Of a stretch of 64,000 nucleotides of DNA, positions 22,444-34,331 are shown piece after piece. The translations under genes were made by a program, and so were the position numbers. How positions within the stretch are numbered: position 1 is the stretch's first letter; each line of letters opens with the position of its first letter. A model generated the notes under the pieces. It saw only the letters and a list, made by a program, of their open reading frames with translations. It had not been told where the DNA came from and ran no database searches. This stretch comes from Welwitschia mirabilis (lineage: Eukaryota > Gnetophyta > Gnetopsida > Welwitschiales), in contig JBOZIK010000001.1 of NCBI GenBank assembly GCA_051453625.1, positions 103,955,666-104,019,665 on the forward strand, in the 5' to 3' direction.

Positions 22444-23183
22444 TACTACAAGATAAAATTATAAATTTCTAAAAAGAAAGTAATAATGATAGAAAACTTT
22501 GCTATGCAAAAATAGAAAAATTAAGATTTCATAGATTTAGAAGATTTCTGCATACAACTTCAACTTAAGTTAAATAGCTGAATATGGGATTTTAAAGGCT
22601 GAATTAAATTTTTGACTAACTATAAAAAAACATTTTTTAAATTACACAAGTAATCCACCAACATAGTGTTTTATATTAAAATAATTATGGTTTAAACAAG
22701 CACTAAAATTTACTAGTTTTTACTTCAATTAAAAAAGGAAAATAAGAGATGAAAAACTAATGTAAAAATAAAATATTTAAACTTTATAACTAAGTAAATC
22801 ATAGATATACATGTTAAATTTATGATATTAGAAAGGAAAAAAGAAGAATTCATCATTTCATGCTTTAGAAGAAAAGGTGGAAATGTGAGAGAATGGTATT
22901 AGAAGAAATAAGGAGGAAGGATAAATAAGATATAAGAGGGATAAAATAGATACTTTTTTAAACATAGATTCACCAACCATATAATATCAAAGAATGTTAT
23001 GTTATGTTCTAAATGTATAACAATCCTATTATCATTAAATTTACAATATGCTATAAGAATTATAATTGAATTAAAAGGAATACATGATAAAAAAGAATAA
23101 ATCATATAAATATAAGCATAAAAACATAAGGGTAAATAACATTTATCAGTTTTAAATGCAATCACAATCCTTTATATTAATCA

Positions 23184-24361
23184 TTAATTCAAATTCTTAT
23201 AACAATTGATGTCTTCTCCTCCTTTTGCACTGCTCGATCATATGTAATTCACTACCCCACAATGTCCTTCAGATGGATGGTAATGGGAGAAATAAAGATG
23301 AAAAATGGATTTTAAGATGATGTATATGGATGAAAATGAATTTATGATGCAATAGTAAATGAGAATAAAGAATGAGGAATGATTTCCAAGCTAATAAAAA
23401 GAAAATATCAACTTGAAAGAGAATAAATGAGATAGATAAATGTGTCTATAACACCTTTTAATGCAAAATAAGACATAAAAATTACATAAAATGAGTTTGA
23501 TAGCATGTACTTAAACTTTATTTTTTTATTTAGCATTGAAAAGGTATTTACATAGATGCATTTGAGTAAGTTTTAGGAACATGTGATTCATGTTTTCATA
23601 GATTGAATAGTTCTATGGCACTACAGTGTCAAAAATACATTAGGAAATAGTGGTGTATCATTACAAGTAGTTTCCATAGTAACTATCAAAACTCCAAAAA
23701 TGTAAATTGGCTTAATTACATTACTTATAACTACTATTATATAACTACTATTATATGAAAATATCAAATTTTACTTATAAATGACTAGAAATAACCAATT
23801 TATAGATTTTAGAATGAAAAATTCTAATCTACTAATGCTCAAATAGGCTCTGATATGATTTGATTTTATGCATCTAGTGTTAGAATGAGTTAAAATCATC
23901 ACATCAATAAGTGGATTAAATATGATAATGGAAAGGGAACTATGAATCATCTTTAGGGAAATTGAGTTGAAGTGATCCTATATGATCCACATACCCCCTC
24001 ATATCTTGATCTCCTAATCTTGAGCATCATATCTTACCTTAAAATGGATCAAAATGCATCATTTTATGTTCATCAAATCTCTAATGTATTTTTCTTCTAA
24101 AAATTATAAATATACCTCTAAGTGTTGTATTATACTTCTAAAATAATAAAAAGTTGTATCATTTAATACCTTAATTTATTAAAATTTTAGGGTTCATTAG
24201 TACCATGTCCATGTTATGCTATTACTAGGTTGACTATTATATGATATTTATTAATAGAAATGTCAAATCCAAATGTGACCATGATACATAAAAATCATGA
24301 TGTTCAGAGTAATGATTTCTACATGGTAAGGGTTGTAGTGTAGATGTTCCTTGATGTATAC
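23184..24361. other. AT-rich stretch without recognised gene
   Basis: No protein similarity seen on either strand. It includes a short direct repeat of ATAACTACTATTAT (about 23727-23756) and a weak GCTCTGATA motif at 23847, too degraded to call a primer site. Confidence 0.5.
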
Positions 24362-24695
24362 TTTATGGAAAAATATACACAAGGTTACCTTTTTTTTTCT
24401 TGCTTCATTTTTCCCATATGATTCCTAATTCTATTTTAATAAGTGATTATAACCATGCTTTAGTCTTCTTAAATAGTATCATATTATTTCGACTAGTTAC
24501 TATTATTATTCATTCTCCCTCATCCTTTGCTAAACTAAAGATCAATTTGACTAAATCTTAAACATGTATCTTCAACTAGTGAAGGGTATTTAATTTTCTC
24601 TTTTATGTAATTAAAGTTAACCTATTTTAATGGTCATATTTGAAGCTCTAACTTCCATTTTTTGCTTACTTATCATGCTTCTACTACCTATTAAT
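24362..24695 (+). repeat. Element V 5' LTR
   Basis: Matches 34003-34331 over its length (for example the GACTAGTTACTATTA...CATCCTTTGCTAAA region with 34140-34180, and CTTAAACATGTAT in both). The start TTTATGG is a worn form of TGTTGG. Confidence 0.7.
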
Positions 24696-24707
24696 TAGTA
24701 TTAAAGC
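24696..24707 (+). other. Element V primer-binding site (tRNA-iMet type)
   Basis: TAGTATTAAAGC equals TGGTATCAGAGC with G-to-A and C-to-T changes only. It directly follows the V 5' LTR. Confidence 0.6.
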
Positions 24708-25464
24708 ACTAATTGATTAGATAGTCATTTGTGTTATTATCAAATACATACAACTTCTATGTGATTAATAATCTGCCAAGATTCTCTTCTTGCTTCTACT
24801 ATGTGATATAAACATTTATCCTTTTCATATTCTTGATTATTTCATTTTTAAGGCTAAATCCAAATACCTATACTAGAAAAATATCCAATAGTAGAAAATA
24901 TAGTTCTAGAGGAGGAATTTGAATCACAGTCTAATTTAAAAACACAAAGAAATGATTTAAGGAAAATGTCCTTCACAAGACATTGAAGAAGTGTTAATGA
25001 AGATAAAGGAATTTTTCTTTGAAATAGAATCCTTCTTTAGTATGAACAGAGATACTATAGTGGCATTTACATGTGGATCAAATTTATGAATCCACCTAGC
25101 ATTAATAATATGATGGAGACAAAGGAAGTGATTCTTAACTTTTGTTATAAATTTGTACAGCTTATAATAAAGAAGATTACTATCATGGAAAATTCCAATG
25201 TTAAGGTCAAATTAATAACAAAATCATTGGATATAAGGTGTAAAAAACACATGATAACTTTTATTTTTTTTTTCAAATACATCTTTTGATATTGTATATA
25301 AAGCAATGTTAAAATAAAATAAGCTTTATTATTAAAGGAAAGATTAAATTTTTCATGAAATGATAAATAAATAAGTAAGCCAGATTTGGAAATTATCCCA
25401 ACTAAGAGATTTTTTGATGTAATTTTATATGGAGATGATGTCATAAGAAGTAGTATGTAAGTAT

Positions 25465-26984
25465 TGTTGAACTCAAAGGGAAGGGGTGAATGAATTCTAT
25501 CAAATAAAATTTTAACTAAATAATAGAATGAAAAATGCATAGTAATAAATACTTTACCAAGATAATATGGCTTCCAAACCTGGGTACTCCCACACAGAAA
25601 GAGTAGATTCCTCACACACCTCTGAATATTCTTAACCTCTAAGAAATAGTGGTTTAATGACACACCACTAATCTTATAACAATGACATTCTTCTGATAAG
25701 GTAGCACTCTTTTCCCCTTAGGGAAGTGATTTTTTAGGCACATCATAAATCTAACAATAAGAGTATCCTTACAAGGTAACACTCTCTTCCCTACACAAAA
25801 ATAGTGGTTTTTTAGGCATACAATAAACCTTACAATAATGCAAGTACTCATAGGCACAATCTCAATGCACACCTATACAAGGGTTACCTCACAAAGAGTT
25901 TGATTTAATATGAAAATGGACTTATAACAATATTCGAAAAAAAAAATCCAACAAATATAAAATCCACAAATACAATATAACAACAAGCCTAAAAGATGTA
26001 GATTTAAAGAAATTCTTGCATTCCTTTTTGTCATTGTCATCACAAGTGCAAGAGAATGATGCAGTAATGTAAGATCCAAAAGTGAATGATGTGAATAATA
26101 CAAGCTATTTTGTAAATGATATATTTAATTTTTTATGAGAAGTTCCTATCACTCATATGATCTTTGTTCTATACAAGATGCATTTATTGTGTGCCTTAGA
26201 TGCATGATCATTCTATTCCAAAAATTTGTACATTCTTTAAAGTACCAAAAGTTCAAGCATTATGATTTATTCTATGATATTGAGCCTTTGCACCAATGAA
26301 TAAAATCTTGTTATTTGATCTTGAATAGTAGCCATTTAAAATTTGTAACTATCATGCAATTGATAGATAATATCTAGATGTCAGACATGCATCTTTGTTT
26401 TTAATTAACATGAACTTTAGCTCAAGATGTCTTCAAATTTGTAGACATCTACTAAGAGTTAGACGTCTTCATGTTGTAGACTTCTTCAATGAACTTACTT
26501 AGATTTTGATGAAAATTGATCTGTATTATCTTTAGGCCTCTATGATCATGAATCTATGATGTAAGAGTTGATAGTTCATCTAAAACATAAAATGTTAGTC
26601 TAAATCCAAAATAACTTTGTTCCCTATTTAGCTCAATATACATGTCTTCAAACATGTAGATGTCTTTATTTGTGTTTCGTTCATCTTTTAGCATAATCGT
26701 ATTTGCTGAGATAATTGTCTTTAACCTATGACCTAAAAATTAGTACATTAGAGACATCTGCAATTATTTAAATGTCTTCAACATAAACGTCTTTCATTCT
26801 ATAGACCTCTTTAGACCACTAATGTTGCATTTTAAGAACTAAGCCTTTTCGTGAGATATCATCTTTGAACATCTGTTATTAACTTATGTTCATCATGATC
26901 TGATTTTCTTTGCAATGATCTATCTACATAATGATATAAGATATTTGATAAGTAGAATCATCAAAACTAGATTTTCCAATAACA
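25465..26984 (-). repeat. E1 3' LTR (1520 bp)
   Basis: Starts TGTTATTGGAAAATC on the minus strand (plus 26984) and ends GTTCAACA (plus 25465). It matches 32279-33793 colinearly. Its U3 holds many copies of AGATGTCT or AGACATCT (perfect at 26425, 26443, 26658, 26752; AGACGTCT at 26461). The U5 end resembles the TTCACCCC..CCCT ending of Sirevirus-type copia LTRs. Confidence 0.9.
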
Positions 26985-27036
26985 CCCTCCCCATCAAACC
27001 CCCTCCCTCCCCAACCCCTCCTCCCCACCCCCCACC
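26985..27036 (-). other. E1 extended G-rich polypurine tract
   Basis: On the minus strand this is about 52 bases of mostly G with runs of 3-6 G, directly abutting the 3' LTR start. It is much longer and richer in G than a usual 12-15-base tract. With more than four runs of at least three G it could fold as a G-quadruplex. Confidence 0.8.
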
Positions 27037-27708
27037 TTTTTGATGATGTCCATTAGTGCAATTTCATTTAATCAACTAAAATATATATTCATGTTCAAGA
27101 GAAATGTACATAATCAAATTTTGTAATGATATTTGAGAAACATAATCTTAACCACTTAAATAACTAATAAAGGCATATAGATATTTGATATTATAGGTTA
27201 TTAACCAATTAAATAACCATGTCGAGTAAGAAAGAAAAAAATAGTATTAGATAATATCATTCAAAAATATTAACAACTAAGAAAGCAGGATATGCTATGT
27301 GCCAAAAATAAACTCAGAGCATAGTATTAAACTTTTGTGCCAACAATATATCATGTAACAATATGCTCATGATAATTTACTAGATAATAAACATCAAAGC
27401 ATGTCATAATAAAAATGTGTTAATAATATATAACATGGAGAAGATGAAAATGTAGTAATCAATAATAATCAAAGAATAACATTTTTAAAAATGTGCCACT
27501 AGAACATAATATCAAGACATAAGAGTGTGCTAACATAAAATGTGTGCTAACAAATAACAATGATAGAAAATGACAAATAACATCAATGTATGCCAAATAA
27601 CATGAGTAATCATTAATAAATAAGGATAACTCTCAAAGATTTAATCTAATATCTTATAAATAAAAAATCTAAGCCCAATAAGTTGTCTTTAAGATAAAAG
27701 TTGAAGTG

Positions 27709-27777
27709 CCCAACTAAATGTAACTAATCTACCCAACTAGATACAACTAATTTACCCAACTAGATGTAACTAATTTA
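27709..27777. repeat. 23-bp tandem repeat, three copies
   Basis: Units starting CCCAACTA at 27709, 27732 and 27755, each 23 bases, with a few transitions between copies. They lie in the E1 3' noncoding region between the accessory ORF and the purine tract. Confidence 0.85.
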
Positions 27778-28399
27778 TTACTAATTTGCTAAAACTTCTT
27801 ATCCCTTTTGGATAATAGAGCAAAGGACCTAATCACTAAGAGCAATGTCACTCATATAATGTTTATCTTGACCTTCTTCATTAATGTTGTTATTTTCATA
27901 AGTGCTGGAGGTTTGTTGGATACAGGATGAGGATGATGTAGGTGGTAGAGTATGGTCCTTCCTAGAGGAGCACTAACATGTAATACCTGGGCCCTGATAG
28001 ACCTATCTCCTCATAAGTTGGTATGTTCAAGGAGTAATGGATGTCCCAAATAAATTGTCAGTGGTTACCTTAATGAACAATGATGGTAATTACATGGTAC
28101 AAATGGGTGGTACCTGAGAAGGTTTAATGTGAGATGGTAATGGTAATGGTGGATGAACTAGAGGTAGAGAAGGAAGGTATGATTATGAAGAAGCTCTAAG
28201 AGGTAACGATGGTTAGGTAGGATGATAGAATGGAATCTTGTCACATGGATGACAGAAGATGCGAGATGGTGCATCCAACTCGCAGACTCTATCTCCTACT
28301 ATGGCTGCCTCTAGTTTGATGGACAGAAAGCTTGTTTCTTCCCCTATACCTATGCCTCCATGGGAGTCTATTACTCCTTCTGAGTCTGTGCCTCATCTC

Positions 28400-29537
28400 T
28401 AAATAACTTTTATGTATATTTACTATTACATGCTCTACCTCAGTCATATCTTTTATCATGTAAAGATATAGTTACTATTTCATCTTCTTTTGATTCCTCC
28501 TCAGAATCTGATCATGTGGAAGTACTCATAGATTCTCAAGTCTTTGCTAGTACCTCACCCTCATATTTTGTAGACCTATGCTTCTTGAGCCTTAATAAGT
28601 TTATGTCAATTTTACTAACCATTTTAGCTATTGCCTTTAATCTCTTATTCAATGAATAAGAATTATGAGTAGTAGTAGAATAGGATCTCTAAAATTATGA
28701 AGGCCTTCTACTAATGTCCTTATTTAGTGGCACTAGTAATCTACTTTTTCCACTGAACTCTACTAGTGATTTCTTCTACTAAATGAGATTAACTTTAGAA
28801 ACTAAAATACTATCATCATCAATAATTAAACTAATAAGACAAAGGTGATTAAACGTCTGACTCTTGTGAAATAGATAGAGAATATCCATGTACAAAATAA
28901 AACCCAGATCTATCTTTAACCTAATAAGTAAACAATATAAAAAAAATTTCTAAATCGATTTACAATAGCTATAACTACATCATCTGATCAAAATATTATA
29001 AAATGAGATCAAACTAAGAATGGAGGCATCTGGAATCATATCTTTAAACTCCATATTCTCTACAAAATTCATTCTAGTGTGTTCAAATAAAACATTACTC
29101 ATATTTCTTAGAACTAAAATTTCCTTAAATGAATAGGCATGAATCTGTGGAACATCTAAATCATCTATACCAGGCAGTGAATTTATAAAACTAGGAATAA
29201 TATGTAAAGAAGTACCTCTAATTTGAGTTTTAAAGGCACCTATGCTATCATTAATTTCATGTATATTGGCATATAACTCTCTTATGATAGGATATAAAAA
29301 ACTATTGTCTAATTGAATGATCATCTTCCAGTCAAGTATGATGAAGTAGATCACAAGCTAACCTCTACGCTATCTCTAAAAACCAAGAGTTCTTTTTGCA
29401 ATAATGGAATTTCTTAACCAAGTTTTATATCTTCTAGCTATTGCATCATGGTAGGACTATAGCTCATACAATGATCTTTGCTGCTTTAAAGCTTTCTCTT
29501 TGCCTCTAGAAGTATTGGTTGACTTTCTTCTCATCAT
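28400..29537 (-). pseudogene. E1 accessory ORF (plant-transposon / envelope-like family)
   Basis: Starts MMRRKSTNTSRGKEKA at 29537. The same frame continues past a few stops through HDAIARRYKTWL, ILDWKMIIQLDNSFLYPII, RELYANIHEIND, TQIRGTSLHIIP and FINSLPGIDDLD. The Lys/Ser-rich start, RRY..., RE.YAN and RG..I..LPGI order matches the plant retroelement protein family labelled putative plant transposon protein or envelope-like (Transposase_32, from memory). An acidic stretch (SDSEEESKEDE, near 28.5 kb) lies at the end. The function of this family is unknown. A motif cluster lies directly upstream (29628-30066). Confidence 0.6.
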
Positions 29538-29627
29538 CTTTCCAAGATATATGGGAAATTGGTCACAAATCAACTAAAATAAAATCTGCACCTGTGTAAT
29601 GAAAAACCCTATTCTTACTTGTTGTTG

Positions 29628-30066
29628 AGATGTCTTACAAATCCAAGATGTCTTAGCAATGGAATATGATAAAATAATCCCTAAGAAATCTTTTGAAAGA
29701 GACATCTATGAAGTGGAGACTTTAAATAAGATTGTGGTCACTTTTCCAAAGAAAAAGGATCAAAACCCTAGGGTTTTAGTGCATTTTATTTTTTACAATA
29801 GTACATCAAGATCTCTACAACCTAAAAGACACCTAAAATACAAAAAGTAGATGTCTAAAAACTCAAAGACATCTTCTATTAAAAAATTTCTAATACATTT
29901 TCCTATTGTCAATATGTCTACAAAATTCAAGACATCTATTTTAAAAAATTAAACTAGTCTACTTGTCCTTTGAAGATTTCTACAAAACTCAAGATGTCGG
30001 CTTTGAAGACATCTACAAATCTCAAGATCTATCATAGATAGATGTCTATAAAGCTAAATATGTCTA
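29628..30066 (-). promoter_or_regulatory. E1 internal cluster of U3-type AGACATCT motifs
   Basis: Perfect AGATGTCT or its complement AGACATCT occurs at 29628, 29646, 29700, 29849, 29867, 29930, 30007 and 30040, with several one-base variants. The same 8-mer dominates the U3 of both E1 LTRs. The cluster ends about 90 bases before the accessory ATG (29537). A TTATTTAAAG element (about 29721-29730) may be TATA-like. Candidate internal promoter for the accessory ORF. Confidence 0.6.
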
Positions 30067-30582
30067 TAATAAAACTTCAAATTTTTTTGAAAAAATCTAT
30101 GACTACTATAAACATTATAATAATACTTTAAAAAAGTAAAAATAAGTACATAATTTAGCTTTTACTACTACATCTAATAATAATATCAACTCATAAGATA
30201 AATACAATATGAAGTTGAGAATTTAAATGTTATTACTTGTTAACTTACCTAATTGGGCAAGGCCCAATCTTCAAGTTTCTATACAACCTTGTATATCTTT
30301 AAGTGCCTTGAGATTTATTAATTATATTGTCAGGTAGGTCATCATTATATTGCATTATGATCCCTTTGTTATGCTTCCCGTGCATTTCCCTTTTAATCAA
30401 GTCCTCATTTCCATGTTAACTCTTTTTATGCTAATGCTTTGCTTCTTCTGCTTTGCTTAATAAACACTTAGTTTCATTTTTAAATGTATTTTGCAAGGTA
30501 GTTTATGTTAAGAGTGTTGGTTTTTCTTTTGATACCCAAAATTTTCTTGGTTTATCCTATGATGTATCATTCTATTATGCCT

Positions 30583-32226
30583 TTAGGTAGTGTTAGTATA
30601 ATACCTACCTTTAAATTTCATTAGACATCTATATTGATAATGACCTCTGTTATGATAATAGTAGCAAATGATATTATTTGTAAATGCTAAATGTTCATAA
30701 CTTGACTTATAATTCCATTTGTCAATCAAGAAGGCTAAAGTGCTAGTTGTGGCTCCATTATGTCCCAAACCAAATCTTGTCAGTTAAGCTTTACATTGTC
30801 CAAGCATGATATGCAATGTCTCCTTTCCTTAGGTAAATTTTTTATTGATTTTTTAATCTAATAGTTCTTATCTTACATGCTCCAAATCACATGTTAGTCT
30901 ACTAACCTCAGCTTTAAGAGATGAGTTTTTATAAGGTAATTTATTACAAATATTTTTCATAAGCTTCTTCATGAGTATAGAACAATTTTTGCATCTTAAA
31001 ACATACCTTTTGTAGTTTAACAAACTCTTCAGAAATTAGATCGTACCTTTCTTAAAGACTGATACCTATATCATCTTTACTTTCTAAATTATACTCTTCT
31101 TTTGTGTCATCATCTTCTGCTTGAAAGTGTGCAATAGCCATGTAGAAAGGATGAGCTTTTTCATCATCAGATGTTTCTTTTTCCCTTTCTTTTTCATCTT
31201 CAACCCATCTTGTAAAGAAGGATCTCTTCTTCTTTAGCTCTTTCTTTTGTTCCTTATCCTACATTCTATTAGCGCTAGGCCATTCCAAGGCTATAAGCCA
31301 TCATCCTCCACATACCCAACATTCTATTTTTGAAACACTAGAAATCAAAGCTTTACTAGAAGACTAACTTTTGACTTAATTGGATGATTTTCTGAACTCC
31401 TTCCTTTTGTTATGCTTACATGCAAGAAGTCTTTTTACTCTCATTGTAATGAGTTCAATTTCCTCATTTACTTTATCATTAGATTCATCTTCTTTCTATT
31501 CTTCCTTTGCCTTTTCTTTTGAACTTTGTTTTGTACTTTCACTTGCCTTAAGTAAAATAGGTTTATCTTTTAAAGCTTCATCTTGTATGAGATTCATTTC
31601 ATATGCTATAAAAGCACTTTGTAGCTCTTCTATTTTTATTGTATTAAAATATCTTAACTATTTCATAGTTTTAGTTTTGGGCCTATATTTAGAGGTTATA
31701 AATCTACTAACTCTTTTATTACCTTTACTTTTGAAAGACTTTTTTCAATTCCACGTATTGCATTCACAATGTTGAAAACTCTAGTGAGGTACTTACAAAC
31801 TCTTTCTTTAGGATACATTTTGAGATTCTTGAACTGGTTCATCCATATGAGAAGCTTTGATTATTATACAACAAAAGTACCTTCATACATTGCAACTAGA
31901 ACATTCCAAATTTCTTGTGTCGTCTTACAACCTGCTATTCTATTAAACTCTTCTATTGTTAAAGAATAATAAAGTGCATTTTTTACTTAAGAATCATACA
32001 CAAAAGTGGCTTTCTCTTTATCTTCCCAATATTTTCTTTGCTTAACCTAAGTAATGGTATTGCTTGCAACATCCACTATAGTTTTCATAAGACATGTATA
32101 TCCTTCTTCTGTGCTTTACTATACTTAAAACTCAAAAGACCATAAATAAACCCATATTATCATCTTCAAATAAGCATAGTTTATCTCATCAAATAGTGGA
32201 GATCTAATAGATGACATTCCTTCCAT
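30583..32226 (-). pseudogene. E1 gag (copia type) with zinc knuckle
   Basis: Starts MEGMSSIRSPLFDEINYAYL at 32226, 38 bases inside the primer site. It continues with VKNALYYSLTIEEFNRIAG, QEIWNVLVAMYEGTF and KYLTRVFNIVNAIRG, the copia gag (UBN2-like) signature, with stops. The zinc knuckle is CYYYHNRGHYQYRC (30625-30666): a CX2CX4HX4C motif in which the second Cys has become Tyr, a G-to-A change. It would coat the RNA in particles. No protease follows. Confidence 0.8.
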
Positions 32227-32264
32227 TATTTACTCAAGGAAGTTACTCATTTTTGTGAGTACTT

Positions 32265-32276
32265 ATTCTAATACCA
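32265..32276 (-). other. E1 primer-binding site (tRNA-iMet type)
   Basis: TGGTATTAGAAT on the minus strand, close to TGGTATCAGAGC, two bases after the 5' LTR end (CCTCA at 32279). Confidence 0.75.
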
Positions 32277-32278
32277 CT

Positions 32279-33793
32279 TGAGGATCATTGAATTTAGAGG
32301 GAAGGGTTGAATAAGTTCTACCAAATAAAATTTTAATCAAATAATAAAATAAAAAAATGCACAATGATAAATACTTTACCAATATAACATGGTTGTATCC
32401 TAGGTACGTCCACACATAGAGGGTAGCTTTCTCTCATACCTCTAGATATTCTTGACCTATAAGAAATAGTGGTTTTATGGCACACAATCAATCTTACAAA
32501 ATGAAAGTCTTCTTGTACGGAAATACTTTCTTCCCCATAGGAAAATAGTGGTTTTTTAGGGATGCCATAAACCTTATAATAATAAGAGCCTTCTCTCAAG
32601 GTAGTACTCTCTTCCTTATAGGGAAATACTAGTTTTCCAGAAACATCACAAATCTTACAATAATATAAGTGCTCACAGGGACGCTCTTAATGCACAACCA
32701 TACAAGGCTTACCTCACAAAGAGTTTGATTCAATATAATAATGGACTTATAATAATATTCAAAAATAAGATAGTCCAATAAATGTAAGATACACAAATAT
32801 AATACAACAACAATCCTAAAAAGATGTAGCTTTGAATAACTACTTGAGTTTCTCGTTGTTGTCATTGTCATGAGTGCAAGAAAATGATGTGGTAATGTAG
32901 GATCTAAGAGCAAATGATGTGAACACTACAAACTCCTTTACAAATGATATTTTTGATCCTTGGTGAGAATTTTCTATTACCCATGTAATATTTGTTCTAT
33001 ATAAGATGATTTCATTATGTACCTTAAACGCATGATCATTTTATTCCAAAAGTTGTATGATCATTATAGTACCAAAAGTTTAGGTATCGTGATTTGTTTT
33101 GTGACATTGAGCCTTTATACTGTTAAAGAAAAACTAGCTATTTAACCTCAAATAATAGTCATTTAAACTTTATCATCATTATGCAATGGATGAGTAATTT
33201 CTAGAAGTTAGACATCCATCCTCATTTGTAAATGATGTTAACTTTGGTTTAAGATGTCTTCGAGTTTATAGACGTCTACTAAGAGTTATATGTCTTTAGT
33301 GAACTTGCCTAAATTTTGATGAAACTTGATCTATATTATTCTTGAACCTCCATGATCATGAATACATGATGTAAAAGTTGATAGCTTATCTGAAATGTAA
33401 AAGATTAGTCAAAATCCAAAATAACTTTGTTATTTATTTTAACTGAGTATAGACATCTTCAAACATGTAGACATCTTTATCTGTCTTCGGTTCATCAACG
33501 TTCAGCATGGTTATCTTTGATGACATAGTCATCTTTAACCTGTGACCTAAAAGCTAGTACATTAAGGATGTCTTTAATCATTTAGACATCTTTACCACAG
33601 ATGTCTCTCATTCTGTAGACATCTTTAGACTATTAATTTTTCATTTGAAGAACTAAGCTTTTTATGAGATATTGTCCTTGAAGATCCATTATTAACTTGT
33701 TCTCATCATGATCTGATTTTCATTACCATGACCTATCTACATAATGATACAAAATATTTGACAAGTAGAATCATCAAAATTTGATTTTCCAAA
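32279..33793 (-). repeat. E1 5' LTR
   Basis: Colinear with 25465-26984. The U3 start lost about four bases (TTTTCCAAA instead of TTTTCCAATAACA on the plus strand). It contains the AGACATCT/AGATGTCT cluster (about 33200-33620) and, downstream on the minus strand, TATAAAGG at plus 33112-33119. Confidence 0.9.
33112..33119 (-). promoter_or_regulatory. E1 LTR TATA box
   Basis: TATAAAGG on the minus strand, about 80 bases downstream of the U3 motif cluster. The 3' LTR copy has decayed at this position (26283 region). Confidence 0.5.
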
Positions 33794-34002
33794 AGTATGA
33801 GATACATCTCATAATATTATTTTCATATATTGATTTTGATGCTTTCATAATTAGTCTTATATTTTAATGATTCAATTAATTTTAGTTCTCCTATTACTAG
33901 CTTTAGTAATTTATTGTTTTCATCTATTTTAATTTTTTTAAAAAAGATTTCATTTTTGTTTGATGCTAGTGGAACACTTAGTTATGACATCAATGGGGGA
34001 AA

Positions 34003-34331
34003 TGTTGGAAAATATATCTAAGATTACATTTTTCCCCCTTTATTTTTTCCACATGATGTTCAATTTTACTTTAATAATTGATTACATCCATCCTCTAAGT
34101 TTCCTTAGTTAGCATCCTATTATTTTAACTAGTTACTATTAGTATCTACTCTTCTTCATCCTTTCCTAAATTAAAGGTTAATTTAACCCAAATCTTAAAC
34201 ATGTATTTTTAGAATAGTAAAGCATATTGAAGTTCTTGTTATAAATAGTTAAATCTAAGTTATTTTAATAATTTTTTTTAAGCTCCACTTTGCTTTCTAT
34301 GCTCATTCATCATGAATCTACTAGTCTTTCA
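34003..34331 (+). repeat. Element V 3' LTR
   Basis: Starts TGTTGGAAAATATATC immediately after the purine tract ATGGGGGAAA (33993-34002) and pairs with 24362-24695. Confidence 0.75.

Larger units (their letters stand above)
18470..23183 (-). repeat. gypsy LTR family X, copy 2 (split by a palindromic element)
   Basis: Reverse-complement partner of 4356-6241, also starting TGATTAATA on its own strand (plus-strand end at 23183). Removing the 2853-bp insertion at 19591-22443 leaves about 1.86 kb, matching the 1.89 kb of copy 1. It is the 5' LTR of gypsy G1, which reads away from it on the minus strand. Confidence 0.75.
25465..33793 (-). mobile_element. E1: copia-derived LTR element with gag and accessory ORF, no pol
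   Basis: An 8.3-kb minus-strand element flanked by a perfect 5-bp target duplication AGTAT (25460-25464 and 33794-33798). Order: 5' LTR (32279-33793), tRNA-iMet primer site, gag (32226-30583), a cluster of AGACATCT motifs (30066-29628), accessory ORF (29537 to about 28400), 23-bp repeats, an extreme G-rich purine tract (27036-26985) and 3' LTR (25465-26984). I found no protease, integrase, RT or RNase H, so it would depend on another element's enzymes. Confidence 0.88.
24362..34331 (+). mobile_element. Short copia element V, split by element E1
   Basis: Direct repeats of about 330 bp (24362-24695 and 34003-34331) flank E1. The left one is followed by a degraded tRNA-iMet primer site (24696-24707). 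The right one is preceded by a GGGGGAAA purine tract and begins TGTTGG. Without E1 the internal region is only about 0.95 kb (24708-25464 plus 33799-34002), with no recognisable protein. V is therefore a non-autonomous or deleted copia element older than E1. Confidence 0.7.

Noticed and set aside
23847-23858. GCTCTGATATGA, possible minus-strand tRNA-iMet primer site
   Set aside because: Only nine bases match, and no gag remnant on one side or LTR pair on the other could be found.
25145-25663. 172-codon minus-strand frame
   Set aside because: It crosses the E1 3' LTR boundary and the target duplication at 25460-25465, is AT-driven hydrophobic sequence, and resembles no protein. A chance frame.
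29628-30066. Regularly recurring short repeat considered as a CRISPR-like array
   Set aside because: The repeat is 8 bp, on both strands, irregularly spaced, and lies in a plant retroelement; the same word fills the LTR U3.
31380-31969. Plus-strand frames of 131 and 66 codons
   Set aside because: They are antisense to the E1 gag, whose minus-strand reading gives recognisable copia gag motifs.
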